Assembly (NCBI GenBank): GCA_964455395.1
Contig: CAYVWB010000013.1
Coordinates: 1 to 64,000 of the forward strand
Reading direction: 5' to 3'
Length of the DNA: 64,000 nucleotides
From: CAYVWB01 sp964455395
Lineage (GTDB): Bacteria; Desulfobacterota; Desulfovibrionia; Desulfovibrionales; Desulfovibrionaceae
Shown here: positions 1 through 8,708 of the stretch, piece after piece
Numbering within the stretch: the stretch's first letter is position 1
How the letters are laid out: the number at the start of each line of letters is the position of its first letter
Position numbers and translations under genes: made by a program
Notes under the pieces: model-generated
Told to the model about the DNA's origin: nothing
What the model saw: only the letters and a program-made list of their open reading frames with translations
Databases searched by the model: none

Positions 1-13
1 AGATGCGTTTCAT
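1..13 (-). CDS. Start of next operon gene (partial, cut by window edge)
   Basis: Only the first four codons (M-K-R-I) are visible, reading leftwards from an ATG at 13-11. A GGAG element sits 6 bases upstream of it on the minus strand, and the start lies 9 bases beyond the stop codon of the pilin-like gene at 23-2437. This looks like the next gene of the pilin operon. Nothing can be said about its product. Confidence 0.45.
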
Positions 14-22
14 GGGTGACTC

Positions 23-2437
23 CTATGTGCGCGCCCCTACCCGGTCTCCACCGCCAGTGTCCAGTATGGCGTCCTGGGGTTCGACCTTGACGTTGATCTC
101 CGTATCGAAGGGGCGCTTGAATTGAAGGCGGAAGTTCTCGAAGACGGCGTCCTGCGTGGCGCCGCCTGTTGCCTGCTGGAAGCCCACGTAGAAGGTGTCG
201 AACTTCGCGTGCTCTGCCGGCGTGAGGTAATAGCTGGAGTCCAGCGCAGGGGGGTTCAGGACGACGTTTAGGTCGCCGGACAGGTCCGCGAAGCGGCTGC
301 CGCTGGCGTTGGCGCGCGGCACCCAGTCCTCGCAGTCATGGGTGATGAGCTGGTCGGAGCAGGCTCTGAACCAGGCGCGCAGGTTGTATTTGTAGCGTCC
401 CACGAAGGAGCCGTTGGCTTCCGGCGTGAGGGAGCGGTCCACTTCGAAGCGCATGGCGATGCGGCGTTTGAAGACGCTGTAGTCCGTGGGGTCGAAGCTG
501 GCGTTCAGGCTGTAGTAGTAGTAATCGGAAGCGGTGACTTCGGCGTCGTTGGCCGGGAAGTACTGGGAATTGCTCTTGAGCCGGAAGAGCTTGTCGTAGA
601 CGTGGACCATGTAGAGTGGCGTGTCCGTGGCGTCCGTGTTGACGTTTCCGGTGTCGGTGTCCGTATAGAAGAGGTTGCCTGCCCACGTGGTGTTCTTGTC
701 CACGGCGATGTAGACGCCGTCGGAATTGGACGTGTCGTTGGCGTCGCTGTCTCTGGAATACTCGTACTCCAGTTCGAAGGCGTAGTCCCCTCCGGAAACG
801 AGGCGTCTGTTGTCGGGCTCGTTCTCGGCGTAGGAGTCGACGAGGAAGAAGGTGACGAGACGCCAGTCGCTGTTGCGCATGTTGTTGGCGCCGTCGCCGT
901 CGATGTTGCCGTTGCCGAAGAAGATATTCCTCAGGGTATAGGACGTGGGCGTGCCGTAGAGCGGGCCGCCGTCGGGCCGCGCCGTGGAGCCGACATCCCC
1001 GCTGGTGTTGTAGACGCGCAGACGGAGCCTGTCGTCCATGTCCGGGTTGCCTTTGAGTTTGACCCAGAAGCTGACGCCGGTGATGTAGAGGTTGTTGTTC
1101 AGGAACGTGTCGCGTGTTCCGATCATGTCGTTGGCGGCGGGTACGGTGATGGCGTAGCCCATGCGCACCACGTCATCGTTGTTGCTCATGGGGAAGATCA
1201 TGTTGACGTCGTCCGAGGGCGCCACATCGGTGTAGCCGAAGGCGGGTTCGACGTAATGCGACATGAAGCTGTGGGTGTTGTCGTCGTAGGTCTTGGCGCC
1301 GGCTTCCACGGGGGCCTGGGGCTCCCCTTGGTCCACATCCCAGTAGCAGTGGTAGGGAATATCCAGCCCCCAGCCCACGATGGCGACGTGGTCGTTGCGG
1401 GCTTTGTCTTCGTTCGAGCCGCCGCCGGTTCCACTTGGAAGCACGTCCAGCCGGGTGCTGGAGGGCATGTTCTGGTCGTAGAAGTACGGCCCGTTGCAGA
1501 TATTTCTTCCTTGGTTGCCGAAGTTGTCGAACTCGAAGCCGAACTTGGGCGGCTGCACGCCGTCGCCTTCAGCGTCGATCCATTCCACGATATTCGCGCT
1601 GTCGGTGTTGGCGTTGTTGTTGGTGACGCGGCCGTCGCCGGCGTAGCCGATCATCTCGCCTTGCCGGCTGTCGCCGCCAATGGATTCGATTGTGTTGTCA
1701 TCCCCTTGGAAGAAGATGAGGGTGAGGCCGTCAGCGTCGTTGCGTTCGTACCAGACGGTGTAGAAGGCGCGGAAGCCGAATTCGAATTCGCAGTTGCCCA
1801 CCACACAATCGTTTTGACCGAAGTTGAACGGCTCCGTGCCGTTGAAGTAGAGGGAGGAAAACTCCCGGAACTGCTGATCGCCGATCCGGAAAAAGCTGTC
1901 CTCGCCATCATCGTTGATGACCATGGTGGGGATCGAACCATCGGGGTTCGGGTCGGAGCCACGCGCGAGCATGCGGCCGGCGTCGCCTTTGTCCGTGTCG
2001 ATGGCGCCGGCGTCGTTGCCGGTGAAGGAGGTGGCGAGCCAGAAGTTGGCTTCATGCGCGGTGTCCTCCGCAGCGACGCCATGAATCTCCACTTCGATGC
2101 GGTTCTGGAACCCTGTGTTGAAGACGTATTCGTAGGTGAAGCTTCCGACCACGTTGCCGTTTTCATCTTCAACTTCGAAGGTTTGGTCTTCCAGGGTGGT
2201 GTAGCCCTCGTTGAGGCCTCGGATGTAGTTGAGGCCGGACATGGCGGCGTAGCGGGCTTGCGAGTAGTAGCGGTCGTGGATTTCCACATACGTGGAGCTT
2301 GTGGTGATGGCGAGCACGCCAGCGCTGAGCGCAGCGAGCAGCACCATGCCCACGATGATGTAGATGAGGGAGAAACCGGCTTGGGCGCGGCTTCGCCGGG
2401 GAGTGTCCGTGGCGGTGGTGGGGTGAGCGTGTGTCAT
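23..2437 (-). CDS. Very large pilin-like (PilX/minor pilin type) surface protein
   Basis: An 804-residue protein with a short basic leader followed by a prepilin-like segment (AGFSLIYIIVGMVLLAALSA, about residues 20-39). The class III signal features are present: Gly before Phe, then a hydrophobic helix. The usual Glu at position +5 of the mature pilin is Tyr, as in PilX/GspK-like minor subunits that cap a filament. The rest is a long acidic, Asp/Asn-rich extracellular region with no family I recognise. A GAGG element precedes the ATG. It is the last complete gene of a minus-strand operon with three smaller pilin-like genes, a membrane protein and an ECF sigma factor. Inferred role: large tip or adhesin subunit of a type IV-like pilus or pseudopilus. 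Confidence 0.7.
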   Translation of the reverse strand: MTHAHPTTATDTPRRSRAQAGFSLIYIIVGMVLLAALSAGVLAITTSSTYVEIHDRYYSQARYAAMSGLNYIRGLNEGYTTLEDQTFEVEDENGNVVGSFTYEYVFNTGFQNRIEVEIHGVAAEDTAHEANFWLATSFTGNDAGAIDTDKGDAGRMLARGSDPNPDGSIPTMVINDDGEDSFFRIGDQQFREFSSLYFNGTEPFNFGQNDCVVGNCEFEFGFRAFYTVWYERNDADGLTLIFFQGDDNTIESIGGDSRQGEMIGYAGDGRVTNNNANTDSANIVEWIDAEGDGVQPPKFGFEFDNFGNQGRNICNGPYFYDQNMPSSTRLDVLPSGTGGGSNEDKARNDHVAIVGWGLDIPYHCYWDVDQGEPQAPVEAGAKTYDDNTHSFMSHYVEPAFGYTDVAPSDDVNMIFPMSNNDDVVRMGYAITVPAANDMIGTRDTFLNNNLYITGVSFWVKLKGNPDMDDRLRLRVYNTSGDVGSTARPDGGPLYGTPTSYTLRNIFFGNGNIDGDGANNMRNSDWRLVTFFLVDSYAENEPDNRRLVSGGDYAFELEYEYSRDSDANDTSNSDGVYIAVDKNTTWAGNLFYTDTDTGNVNTDATDTPLYMVHVYDKLFRLKSNSQYFPANDAEVTASDYYYYSLNASFDPTDYSVFKRRIAMRFEVDRSLTPEANGSFVGRYKYNLRAWFRACSDQLITHDCEDWVPRANASGSRFADLSGDLNVVLNPPALDSSYYLTPAEHAKFDTFYVGFQQATGGATQDAVFENFRLQFKRPFDTEINVKVEPQDAILDTGGGDRVGART

Positions 2438-2503
2438 GGTCGCCTCGTATGGGTGTGGGGAGTGGCGCGGATCAGGTCCCCAAGCCGTCGGATTACGTAG
2501 AGA

Positions 2504-3058
2504 TCAGTCGGTGATCGGATTGATGTCGGGATTGAAAATGGAACGGTGGACGCGCGTCTGGAAGAACTGGTCCACATCGTTGAGCCCCCGCACGGTCATG
2601 GCGCAGTGGATCAGCTGGGTGGAGTTTTCGTCCCAGGAGGTGCTGTTGGAGGTGTCGTCATGACTGTCCAGAAAATTCAGCGTGAAGTCCTGCACGCCAT
2701 CGATGAGGACCTGGTTGTTGTAGGTCACGACATTGCTGGCGGCGTCGTAATCGATTGTGTTGCCGGTGCTTTGGCTGCCGGGGATGGCGTCGAAATCCGC
2801 CGTGTAGCTGATGCTGACGGCGGAGGAGGCGGTCACCTCCCTGATGTGCATGAGTTCCAGATTCAATCGGGCCATGGCGTTCTGCGCTTTCTGCGCCACC
2901 TCCGCGTTGTCCACGGCGAAGAGGTAGCCCCGGACGGCGTCCGAAAAGCCCACAACGCCCACGGCGCCAATGATGCCGAGAATGAGGACGGTGAAAATCA
3001 CTTCCACGATGGTGAAGCCGCGGCGTGCGTCTTTGACGGCGTGTTGTCTAAGTGTCAT
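2504..3058 (-). CDS. Prepilin-type N-terminal methylation domain protein (minor pilin)
   Basis: A 184-residue protein. Its N-terminus has the canonical prepilin peptidase motif RRGFTIVEVIFTVLILGIIG, with Glu at mature +5, followed by one transmembrane helix and a small soluble domain. An AGGAG ribosome site lies just upstream of the ATG. It sits between two other pilin-like genes on the same strand. By family it would be cleaved after Gly by a PilD-type peptidase and assembled as a minor pilin or pseudopilin. The C-terminal domain is not one I can name. Confidence 0.8.
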   Translation of the reverse strand: MTLRQHAVKDARRGFTIVEVIFTVLILGIIGAVGVVGFSDAVRGYLFAVDNAEVAQKAQNAMARLNLELMHIREVTASSAVSISYTADFDAIPGSQSTGNTIDYDAASNVVTYNNQVLIDGVQDFTLNFLDSHDDTSNSTSWDENSTQLIHCAMTVRGLNDVDQFFQTRVHRSIFNPDINPITD

Positions 3059-3122
3059 GGCGAAGCTCCTGCGGAGTCTTGCTGAATGATGGGTCGCGTG
3101 TCAGCTCGGGTCCGGGGGTGGA

Positions 3123-3668
3123 TCAGGGGCCGTCGGGGACGGGGTCGGGACCCCACTCTTGTCCGAGATACATGGTGTACCTCAAGCCGTTGTCGTGTTC
3201 CAGCACCACGCGGACCATGCGCAAGTCCCGGACCTCGACGAGGCCGGTGGGGTTGGGCATGTTGAAGACTGTGGCATCCGCCACGGTGAAGTCGCCGAGC
3301 GCGGTCGCATTGACGTCCAGCCAATCGAGAAACGCCGTCATGTTGTCCGTGGAGGCGTCGCCCCAGCTGGCGGCTGCGCTGCTCGGATCGGTGGAGTTGC
3401 GGTCCAGCGGCGCGTAGAAATCGGAGTAGTACTGGTCCTGCAGGTTTTCCATCATGTTCTGCAGGTCACGGCTTTCTTCCAGCCGGCCAAGGGGCTCCAC
3501 GGTGTCGAAGACGCCGGAGTAGAACAGGGGCAACAGCATGGCCCCCATCACACCCACGAGCACGAGTGTGAAAATGAGCTCCACAAGGGAGAAGCCTCGG
3601 GTGGAGCGGCGCGCGTCGGCAAGCGGCCGCTTGGCGGTAGAGCGCGGAAGGGAGGTGGCGTGTGTCAT
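3123..3668 (-). CDS. Prepilin-type N-terminal methylation domain protein (minor pilin)
   Basis: A 181-residue protein whose leader of about 25 residues ends in TRGFSLVELIFTLVLVGVMG, a textbook type IV prepilin motif with Glu at +5. A soluble domain rich in Asp and aromatics follows. Its ATG overlaps the TGA of the upstream pseudopilin gene (ATGA at 3668-3665), so translation is coupled. The role is inferred as a minor pilin in the same filament as its neighbours. The C-terminal domain is unassigned. Confidence 0.8.
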   Translation of the reverse strand: MTHATSLPRSTAKRPLADARRSTRGFSLVELIFTLVLVGVMGAMLLPLFYSGVFDTVEPLGRLEESRDLQNMMENLQDQYYSDFYAPLDRNSTDPSSAAASWGDASTDNMTAFLDWLDVNATALGDFTVADATVFNMPNPTGLVEVRDLRMVRVVLEHDNGLRYTMYLGQEWGPDPVPDGP

Positions 3669-4159
3669 GGGATGAACCCCGTCAGTTGGGTGACTGTGAT
3701 ATCTTGCACGTTGGCGCCGCCGCTGATGGTGATGTCGCTGGTCAGAGGGTCGCCCCCGTTGTCCACGGGGCGACCGCGCCAGTCGAAGTAGACATCGATG
3801 TCAGGCCACGCGATGCTTGTAGCGCCGGCGGCGTTGGCGGCGTCGAAGGTGGGGCTGTCCGTGCCCGGCACGTTGACGGGGATGGTGTCCGCGTTGCGGA
3901 CGATGGTGAACTGCTGATCGTCGATCTCGACGCCGTAACTCCAGCTCGCCGGCGTGCCGCCCGCCATGGAACGGGCTTGGACGTACCGCAGCGTGGAGCG
4001 CAGTTGATTCTGCATGTCCACATCCGTCATCGTGCGCATGTCGAAGGACATGAACGCCATACCCGCGAGCAAGCCCACGAGCGTCAAGACGGCGATCACT
4101 TCCAACAGGGAGAAGCCACTCCTGTGACTCCGGGATGTTGAATTCCTGCTTCTGGTCAT
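3665..4159 (-). CDS. GspH/FimT-like pseudopilin
   Basis: A 164-residue protein starting MTRSRNSTSRSHRSGFSLLE, with the prepilin cleavage motif (G before FSLLEV, Glu at +5) and a hydrophobic helix. Continuing with many Thr/Asp/Gly beta-strand segments, it resembles the GspH/FimT pseudopilin fold. I chose the ATG at 4159 over the longer open frame because it forms an ATGA overlap with the upstream membrane-protein gene and places the leader at normal length. It belongs to the sigma factor/pilin operon. Confidence 0.78.
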   Translation of the reverse strand: MTRSRNSTSRSHRSGFSLLEVIAVLTLVGLLAGMAFMSFDMRTMTDVDMQNQLRSTLRYVQARSMAGGTPASWSYGVEIDDQQFTIVRNADTIPVNVPGTDSPTFDAANAAGATSIAWPDIDVYFDWRGRPVDNGGDPLTSDITISGGANVQDITVTQLTGFIP

Positions 4160-4932
4160 GATTCTGTGCTCTCTTCTGTGCATTTGAGGAGCACGGCCCC
4201 CAGGAAGAGGCCGATGAGGAGCCCGCTGCACACCAGACCAAGCGACGCCATCAGAAGCGCCGGCGCCGCCAGGGTGGAAAGCAACAGGACGCCATTCGCC
4301 AATACGAACAATATATACAGAAGCGCGCCTGCCTGCGCAACACTCAACGCGCGGGCGCCGTTCTTGCCCAGCGCAACGCCAAGCACCAGCAGAAACAGGC
4401 CGCTGACGTACGCCAGCAGCGGCTGGTGCGTCACCCACCACGGCAGCAGACTGCGCAACGCCGGCTCGACGACCAGCCCTGCTTTCAGGATCAACCCGTA
4501 AATCAAGTGCATGGAGCCGGCGAAGAGGAACGTGGCCGCGCAGCGGCGGGGCTTGCGGCGCGTGTGCCTGGGTCGTTCCCCCAGAAGACGGATCAGCACC
4601 CGGTCCTTGTCGAGCACGTCATAGACCGCCCCGAGCATGCGACCAGCCGCGCCTGTACGGCGTGACTGCGGACATGGGAGACGGTCCATGATCCGCTGCG
4701 ACAGGCTCGGGTCCGGCGCAGGCGGCGACGCGTCACGCACGGCCCGTGCAGTGGCTTCGTACGCCGCCATCAGCGCGGCGTCTTCCGGAGCGCGACTGAG
4801 CGCCTCCTTCAGGGCGAGGCGTTCGGCGGCCGTGAGATCGTCGCAGACCGCCCGCACCAGCGCCCGGGTGGCGTCCGTGCGCGGCGACTGCTCGGGTTGG
4901 GCGTGCGTTGTATCGACATTCCGCTTGGTCAT
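4156..4932 (-). CDS. Membrane protein in anti-sigma position (putative anti-sigma factor)
   Basis: About 258 residues: a soluble helical N-terminus of about 130 residues, then a C-terminus with roughly four hydrophobic helices (about residues 135-255). The N-terminus (CDDLTAAERLALKEALSRAP and following) has the helical pattern of an anti-sigma domain but lacks the HxxxCxxC zinc motif. It lies between an ECF sigma gene and the pilin genes, the usual place for a cognate membrane anti-sigma factor. The start is uncertain: 4932 has an AGGAAGG about 13 bases upstream, while in-frame ATGs exist at 4965, 4977 and 5025. The anti-sigma function rests mostly on position. Confidence 0.55.
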   Translation of the reverse strand: MTKRNVDTTHAQPEQSPRTDATRALVRAVCDDLTAAERLALKEALSRAPEDAALMAAYEATARAVRDASPPAPDPSLSQRIMDRLPCPQSRRTGAAGRMLGAVYDVLDKDRVLIRLLGERPRHTRRKPRRCAATFLFAGSMHLIYGLILKAGLVVEPALRSLLPWWVTHQPLLAYVSGLFLLVLGVALGKNGARALSVAQAGALLYILFVLANGVLLLSTLAAPALLMASLGLVCSGLLIGLFLGAVLLKCTEESTES

Positions 4933-5098
4933 GGAGTGGTGTTGTCCTTCCTCATGATCGACCATGTGATTGATCATCGTGATCGATACGCCGACGATCC
5001 GGCGTGGTTTCGTGCTTTGTCGCAAGGGGGCCCCGTGGCCCTCGTCCTGTTCCCAGCGCGTGCGTCGCCTTGGCTGTCCTCGGTTTGCACGGGCTTGT

Positions 5099-5701
5099 TC
5101 AATCGTCTTCGTCGCTGCTCCAGGGGTCGAGCGGGGCGTTCTCCGTCACCAGCAATGTCTTGAGCGCCGCCACGCCGCGGTAGGTGCGCATCTTGGCGGT
5201 GGCGGTGGAGACGCCGAGCAGCTGCGCCATCTCCCCGAAGGCCATTTCCTCGAAGAAGCGCAGGGTCACGGCTTCCCGCTGCGGCAGCGGCAAGGCGGCC
5301 AGCGCCTTCCGGAGCGCATCGCGGGATTCATCGCCGACGGCGTCGCTTTCCGCGCTGGGGGCCGCCGACTCGTGGCGGGCCCGCTCCAGTCCGAACGCGG
5401 CGAGCATCCGCTGCGCCACACCCTCGCGCCGGCTGCGGCTGCGGATGGCGTTGACGCAGATGGCCGCCAGCCAGGGGTAGAACGGCCGCTCCTGCCGGAA
5501 AGTCCGCAACTTCTCGTACGCCTTGAGGAAAGCCTCCTGAGTGGCGTCATCCGCCGCATCCCGGGAGCCTGTCAGCATCCAGGCCAATTGAAAGAGCTTG
5601 GGAGCATGGCGCTCCACGAGCAGACCGAAGGCTTCGCGATCTCCAGCAGCGGCTTTCGCGACCACGGCGTGTTCCTGGTCTTTCTCCTGGAAATCTTCCA
5701 T
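5099..5701 (-). CDS. ECF (sigma-24-like) RNA polymerase sigma factor
   Basis: A 200-residue protein with the two ECF domains. Region 2 covers about residues 20-90, with the typical DAADDATQEAFLKAYEKLRT segment. Region 4 covers about residues 125-185 (LPLPQREAVTLRFFEEM, then LGVSTATAKMRTYRGVAALK, a helix-turn-helix). An AGGAT element lies 6 bases before the ATG. The operon downstream holds a membrane protein and four pilin-like genes, so the factor probably directs filament or surface-protein expression. The 104-bp spacer to the divergent permease gene would hold its promoter; I see no clear consensus there. The specific regulon is inferred. Confidence 0.88.
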   Translation of the reverse strand: MEDFQEKDQEHAVVAKAAAGDREAFGLLVERHAPKLFQLAWMLTGSRDAADDATQEAFLKAYEKLRTFRQERPFYPWLAAICVNAIRSRSRREGVAQRMLAAFGLERARHESAAPSAESDAVGDESRDALRKALAALPLPQREAVTLRFFEEMAFGEMAQLLGVSTATAKMRTYRGVAALKTLLVTENAPLDPWSSDEDD

Positions 5702-5805
5702 GTCTATCCTGTATACTCTTCCGGCATGGAAAAGGTAACAGCTCGGTCACTTTTTTTTATCGATTCGGTTCGAACCACGCTGCAGCGCTGCTGCTCGGAG
5801 GCGGC

Positions 5806-7017
5806 ATGTTGAGTCTACGCATCGCGGTGGCCTCGCTGAGGGCGCACAAACTCCGGGCCGTGCTGGCCATGCTGGGGGTCTTTCTGGGCGCGTTGGCGTT
5901 GACTGGCGTGCAGCATGTCTCCTTGGCGCTGGAACGCAAGGCCGTGCAGGAGGTGGAGAAGCTCGGCCCCAACCTCTTCATGGCGGTGGCGGGGCAGGTG
6001 CGGTTCCGGCGCAGCGGCTCGGCTGGTCTTTCCGGCGACGCCGCCACATTCACCTTGGCCGACGCTCGGGCCTTGACGGAGTCGCTCCCCTGGGCCAAAG
6101 CCGGCGCGCCGTTCGTCACCAGGCAGCTCGATTTCCGCCATCTGGACATCAAAGTCCCGGCCATCGTGGTGGGGACCACCCCCGCGTACGCGAGCATTCG
6201 CAGCTTGCAGGTGGCGCACGGCAGGTTCTTCACGACCTCCGAGCAGGAACGGCAAGCCATGGTCTGCGTGCTGGGGCGGACCGTGGCGGAAAAGCTCTTC
6301 GGCGATCCCGCTGCAGCCGTGGGTCAGCGCGTGCTCTCCATCCGCGCGCCCTTGCGGGTGGTGGGGGTGCTGGCGCCCATGGGCGCGGACATCGTCGGCG
6401 CGGACCAGGACGAGCAGGTCTTCACCCCCATCTCCACGTTCATGCGCCGCCTCGCCAACCAGGACCACATCCGCGGCGTCTACATCACCTTGCGCCGGAC
6501 GACGGACGCCCCCGCCGCCAAGGAGGCCGCCACGGCCATCCTCAGGGAGCGCCACGCCATCACCGCGGGGGAAGACGACGATTTCAGCGTCATCACCGCG
6601 CGCGACACCATCCAATTGCAACAGCAGGCCCTGGACCTGGTGCAGACGCTGGGGGCCATCAGCTCCTCCATCTCCTTCACCGTGGGCGGTCTGGGCATCC
6701 TCTCCATCATGGTGTTGCTGGTGCGGGCCCGTCGGCTGGAGATAGGCGTGCGGCGCGCCGTGGGAGCCACCCGCGCGAACATCGTCCGGCAGTTCCTGCT
6801 GGAATCGGGACTCATGGCTCTTGTCGGAGGCGGCCTCGGCGTGGCGAGCGCTTTGGGCCTGCTGGCCGTGGCTTCACGGTTCGCGCCGCTCCCCTTCGTC
6901 ATGGAGCCCACGCTGGTGGCGTCGGCGCTGCTCGGCTCGGCGTGTCTGGGATTGGCGGCCGGGGCTTACCCCGCATGGCGCGCCTCCCGGCTGAACATCC
7001 TCGACGCCTTGCGCTGA
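5806..7017 (+). CDS. MacB/FtsX-type ABC transporter permease
   Basis: A 403-residue protein with the MacB/LolC-type layout: an N-terminal membrane helix (residues about 15-38), a periplasmic core domain (about 40-270) and three C-terminal helices of the FtsX domain. The latter includes the conserved stretch RRLEIGVRRAVGATRANIVR that contacts the ATPase. No ATPase gene lies next to it in the window, so the partner is encoded elsewhere. GGAGG lies 4 bases upstream of the ATG. Substrates of this family include macrolides, lipoproteins and peptides; this one cannot be told. Confidence 0.82.
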   Translation: MLSLRIAVASLRAHKLRAVLAMLGVFLGALALTGVQHVSLALERKAVQEVEKLGPNLFMAVAGQVRFRRSGSAGLSGDAATFTLADARALTESLPWAKAGAPFVTRQLDFRHLDIKVPAIVVGTTPAYASIRSLQVAHGRFFTTSEQERQAMVCVLGRTVAEKLFGDPAAAVGQRVLSIRAPLRVVGVLAPMGADIVGADQDEQVFTPISTFMRRLANQDHIRGVYITLRRTTDAPAAKEAATAILRERHAITAGEDDDFSVITARDTIQLQQQALDLVQTLGAISSSISFTVGGLGILSIMVLLVRARRLEIGVRRAVGATRANIVRQFLLESGLMALVGGGLGVASALGLLAVASRFAPLPFVMEPTLVASALLGSACLGLAAGAYPAWRASRLNILDALR

Positions 7018-7213
7018 CGGCTCTTGCGGAAGACGAAAGGAGACGACGGCGCTCACCGCCCCATGAGGACAGCAAGGACGCCCCCTCACCCCAACAGCGC
7101 ATAAGCCTCGAAAGCGGATGACATTCCCGCCGAGAACGCCTATGATGCCGTGTTGCGACACTCTGCGCTTCGAGGAGCCCACACGCCAACCGCAACGCTG
7201 CGAGTCCCCCCTC

Positions 7214-8002
7214 ATGAGCGACCCCTCCACGCCCACGCCGCCTGAAGAAACGTCTTCACGCAAGAAAGCCGGCGCCGCCAAAGCGCTGCTCGCCCCGGTG
7301 CGCATGGAGCCCATGCTGTACTACCTCTGCCCCAAGTGCAACGCGGAGGTGGACGTCCCTGCGCGGCCCAAAGCCGTGACGCTGGTGTGCCGCAAATGCG
7401 AGACCTTCTTCGGCGCGCACCCCTTGCCCAAGGACTCCCTGCAGGCCATGCGTCGCGCGTTCGAAAAAGGCGCCGCCTCCATCCCCCGCGTCTACGAGTC
7501 GCCGGAGGACGCCTTGGTCTTCACCCTCTGCGCGCCGGTGGAGATGGTCTCCTTCAGCCTCGCCCTCTCCCTGGAAGCGCTCTTCAAAGCCTACCGCAAC
7601 AACCCGGAAGCCACCATGCGCCAAGTGGGCGCCAAACGCCTGCTCATCATCGGGCAGATCTTCAACCTCGCGTTCTTCGAAGGGTTCGCCACGGCGAACA
7701 TCTCCACCTTGGACACCATCTCCCAAGGATTCTTCGACTTCTCGCTGGACACCCCCGGCGTCAACGACCTCTCCTCCGTCGACGAATACTCACTGGTGGC
7801 GGTGCAAGGCGTCTGCAAAGGCCCCATGGGCGCACACAACCCGGAGACGTTGCTCTTCGCGGATTCGCTGCTGGTGGGCCGTGACGGCCGGGAAGCCGCT
7901 TCCGGCGAAGCCTTCGGGGAAGTGATCTTCGACCTCCCTGCCGGCTCCAAGCAGAACCGCTCCACAGACCACATCGTCTTCGTCAATCCACCGCGCGGCT
8001 GA
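7214..8002 (+). CDS. Zinc-ribbon hypothetical protein
   Basis: About 262 residues. Near the N-terminus there are two CxxC knuckles (CPKCNAEV and CRKCETFF) about 20 residues apart, which form a likely zinc ribbon. The remaining 190 residues look globular and have no family I recognise. Two earlier in-frame ATGs (7118, 7142) are possible starts; none has a convincing ribosome site, and I chose 7214 because homologous zinc-ribbon proteins begin shortly before the knuckle. The gene stands alone between the permease and hsp20 genes. Confidence 0.6.
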   Translation: MSDPSTPTPPEETSSRKKAGAAKALLAPVRMEPMLYYLCPKCNAEVDVPARPKAVTLVCRKCETFFGAHPLPKDSLQAMRRAFEKGAASIPRVYESPEDALVFTLCAPVEMVSFSLALSLEALFKAYRNNPEATMRQVGAKRLLIIGQIFNLAFFEGFATANISTLDTISQGFFDFSLDTPGVNDLSSVDEYSLVAVQGVCKGPMGAHNPETLLFADSLLVGRDGREAASGEAFGEVIFDLPAGSKQNRSTDHIVFVNPPRG

Positions 8003-8121
8003 ACCCCGCTCTCCCTGCCCGCCCGGCCTGCCTGCATGACGACGCGCCAGCGGCGGCGGCCCAGCCTTCGCGCCTTGACGGCGCGCGCGAGGCGGGGATG
8101 CATTTTTCCCGAAAACACACC

Positions 8122-8149
8122 TTGACAACCTCGTTGTCCATATTATCAT
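8122..8149 (+). promoter_or_regulatory. Putative hsp20 promoter overlapped by a perfect palindrome
   Basis: TTGACA (8122-8127) and TATCAT (8144-8149) are separated by 16 bases, a fair sigma-70-type promoter about 60 bases ahead of the Hsp20 gene. A perfect inverted repeat GACAAC-CTC-GTTGTC (8124-8138) covers the -35 box and spacer, and could be an operator. It is not the CIRCE sequence. Confidence 0.5.
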
Positions 8150-8210
8150 CTCCCTTGCGAGGGGAGCAATCCCCTGTAACCAGACACAGAACAAGCACAG
8201 GAGGTTGACC

Positions 8211-8669
8211 ATGTTCGAACGCTATCTTCCTGAACTCCGGCGCAGGTCCCAGACCCAGAACGCGCCCATGACCATTGCGGATCTCATGGAGGACTTCTGG
8301 AAAGCCCCCTTTGCGGAGTTCACCCGCAGGCCCGACGGCGGCGTCGCTTATCCGGCGCTCAACATTTCCGAGGGTGAGAAGGAAGTGACCGTGACCGCGG
8401 AGGTCCCTGGCATGGAGGCCAAGGATATCGACGTCTCCATCGAACGCGGGGTGCTCACCATCAAGGGCGAGAAGAAGTTCGAAGAAGAGGAGAAAAAGGA
8501 CAACTTCCACCGCATCGAGCGCAGCTATGGCTCCTTCCAGCGCGCGGTGGCCCTGCCTTCCGAGGTGGACGACGCCAATGTCCAAGCCTCCTACAAGGAC
8601 GGCGTGCTGAAGCTGGTGCTGCCCAAGGCCGCCACGGCGCAGCGCCGCAAGATCGAGGTGAGCGCGTAA
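8211..8669 (+). CDS. Small heat shock protein, Hsp20/alpha-crystallin family
   Basis: A 152-residue ATP-independent holdase chaperone. The alpha-crystallin domain spans about residues 45-150. It contains VTAEVPGMEAKDIDVSIERG, the E/K-rich loop, a strand with ERSYGSFQRAVALPSEV, and the conserved C-terminal GVLKLVLPK. The IXI-type tail is short. AGGAGG at 8199-8204, 6 bases before the ATG at 8211, fixes the start. The gene is monocistronic, between its own promoter and a strong hairpin terminator. Stress induction is expected for the family. Confidence 0.93.
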   Translation: MFERYLPELRRRSQTQNAPMTIADLMEDFWKAPFAEFTRRPDGGVAYPALNISEGEKEVTVTAEVPGMEAKDIDVSIERGVLTIKGEKKFEEEEKKDNFHRIERSYGSFQRAVALPSEVDDANVQASYKDGVLKLVLPKAATAQRRKIEVSA

Positions 8670-8708
8670 AGCCGCGCCGACCTCGGTCAGCAGTCCCTTT
8701 GACGCAGA

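Noticed and set aside
338..2500. 720-residue plus-strand open frame opposite the large pilin-like gene
   Set aside because: A mirror of a GC-rich gene: no ribosome site, Val/Gly/Ala-biased nonsense composition, no motif. The minus-strand frame has a clear prepilin signal.
5767..5776. GGTTCGAACC resembling a tRNA T-arm
   Set aside because: No matching acceptor, D-arm or anticodon arm around it. It is a short palindrome in the spacer between the sigma and permease genes.
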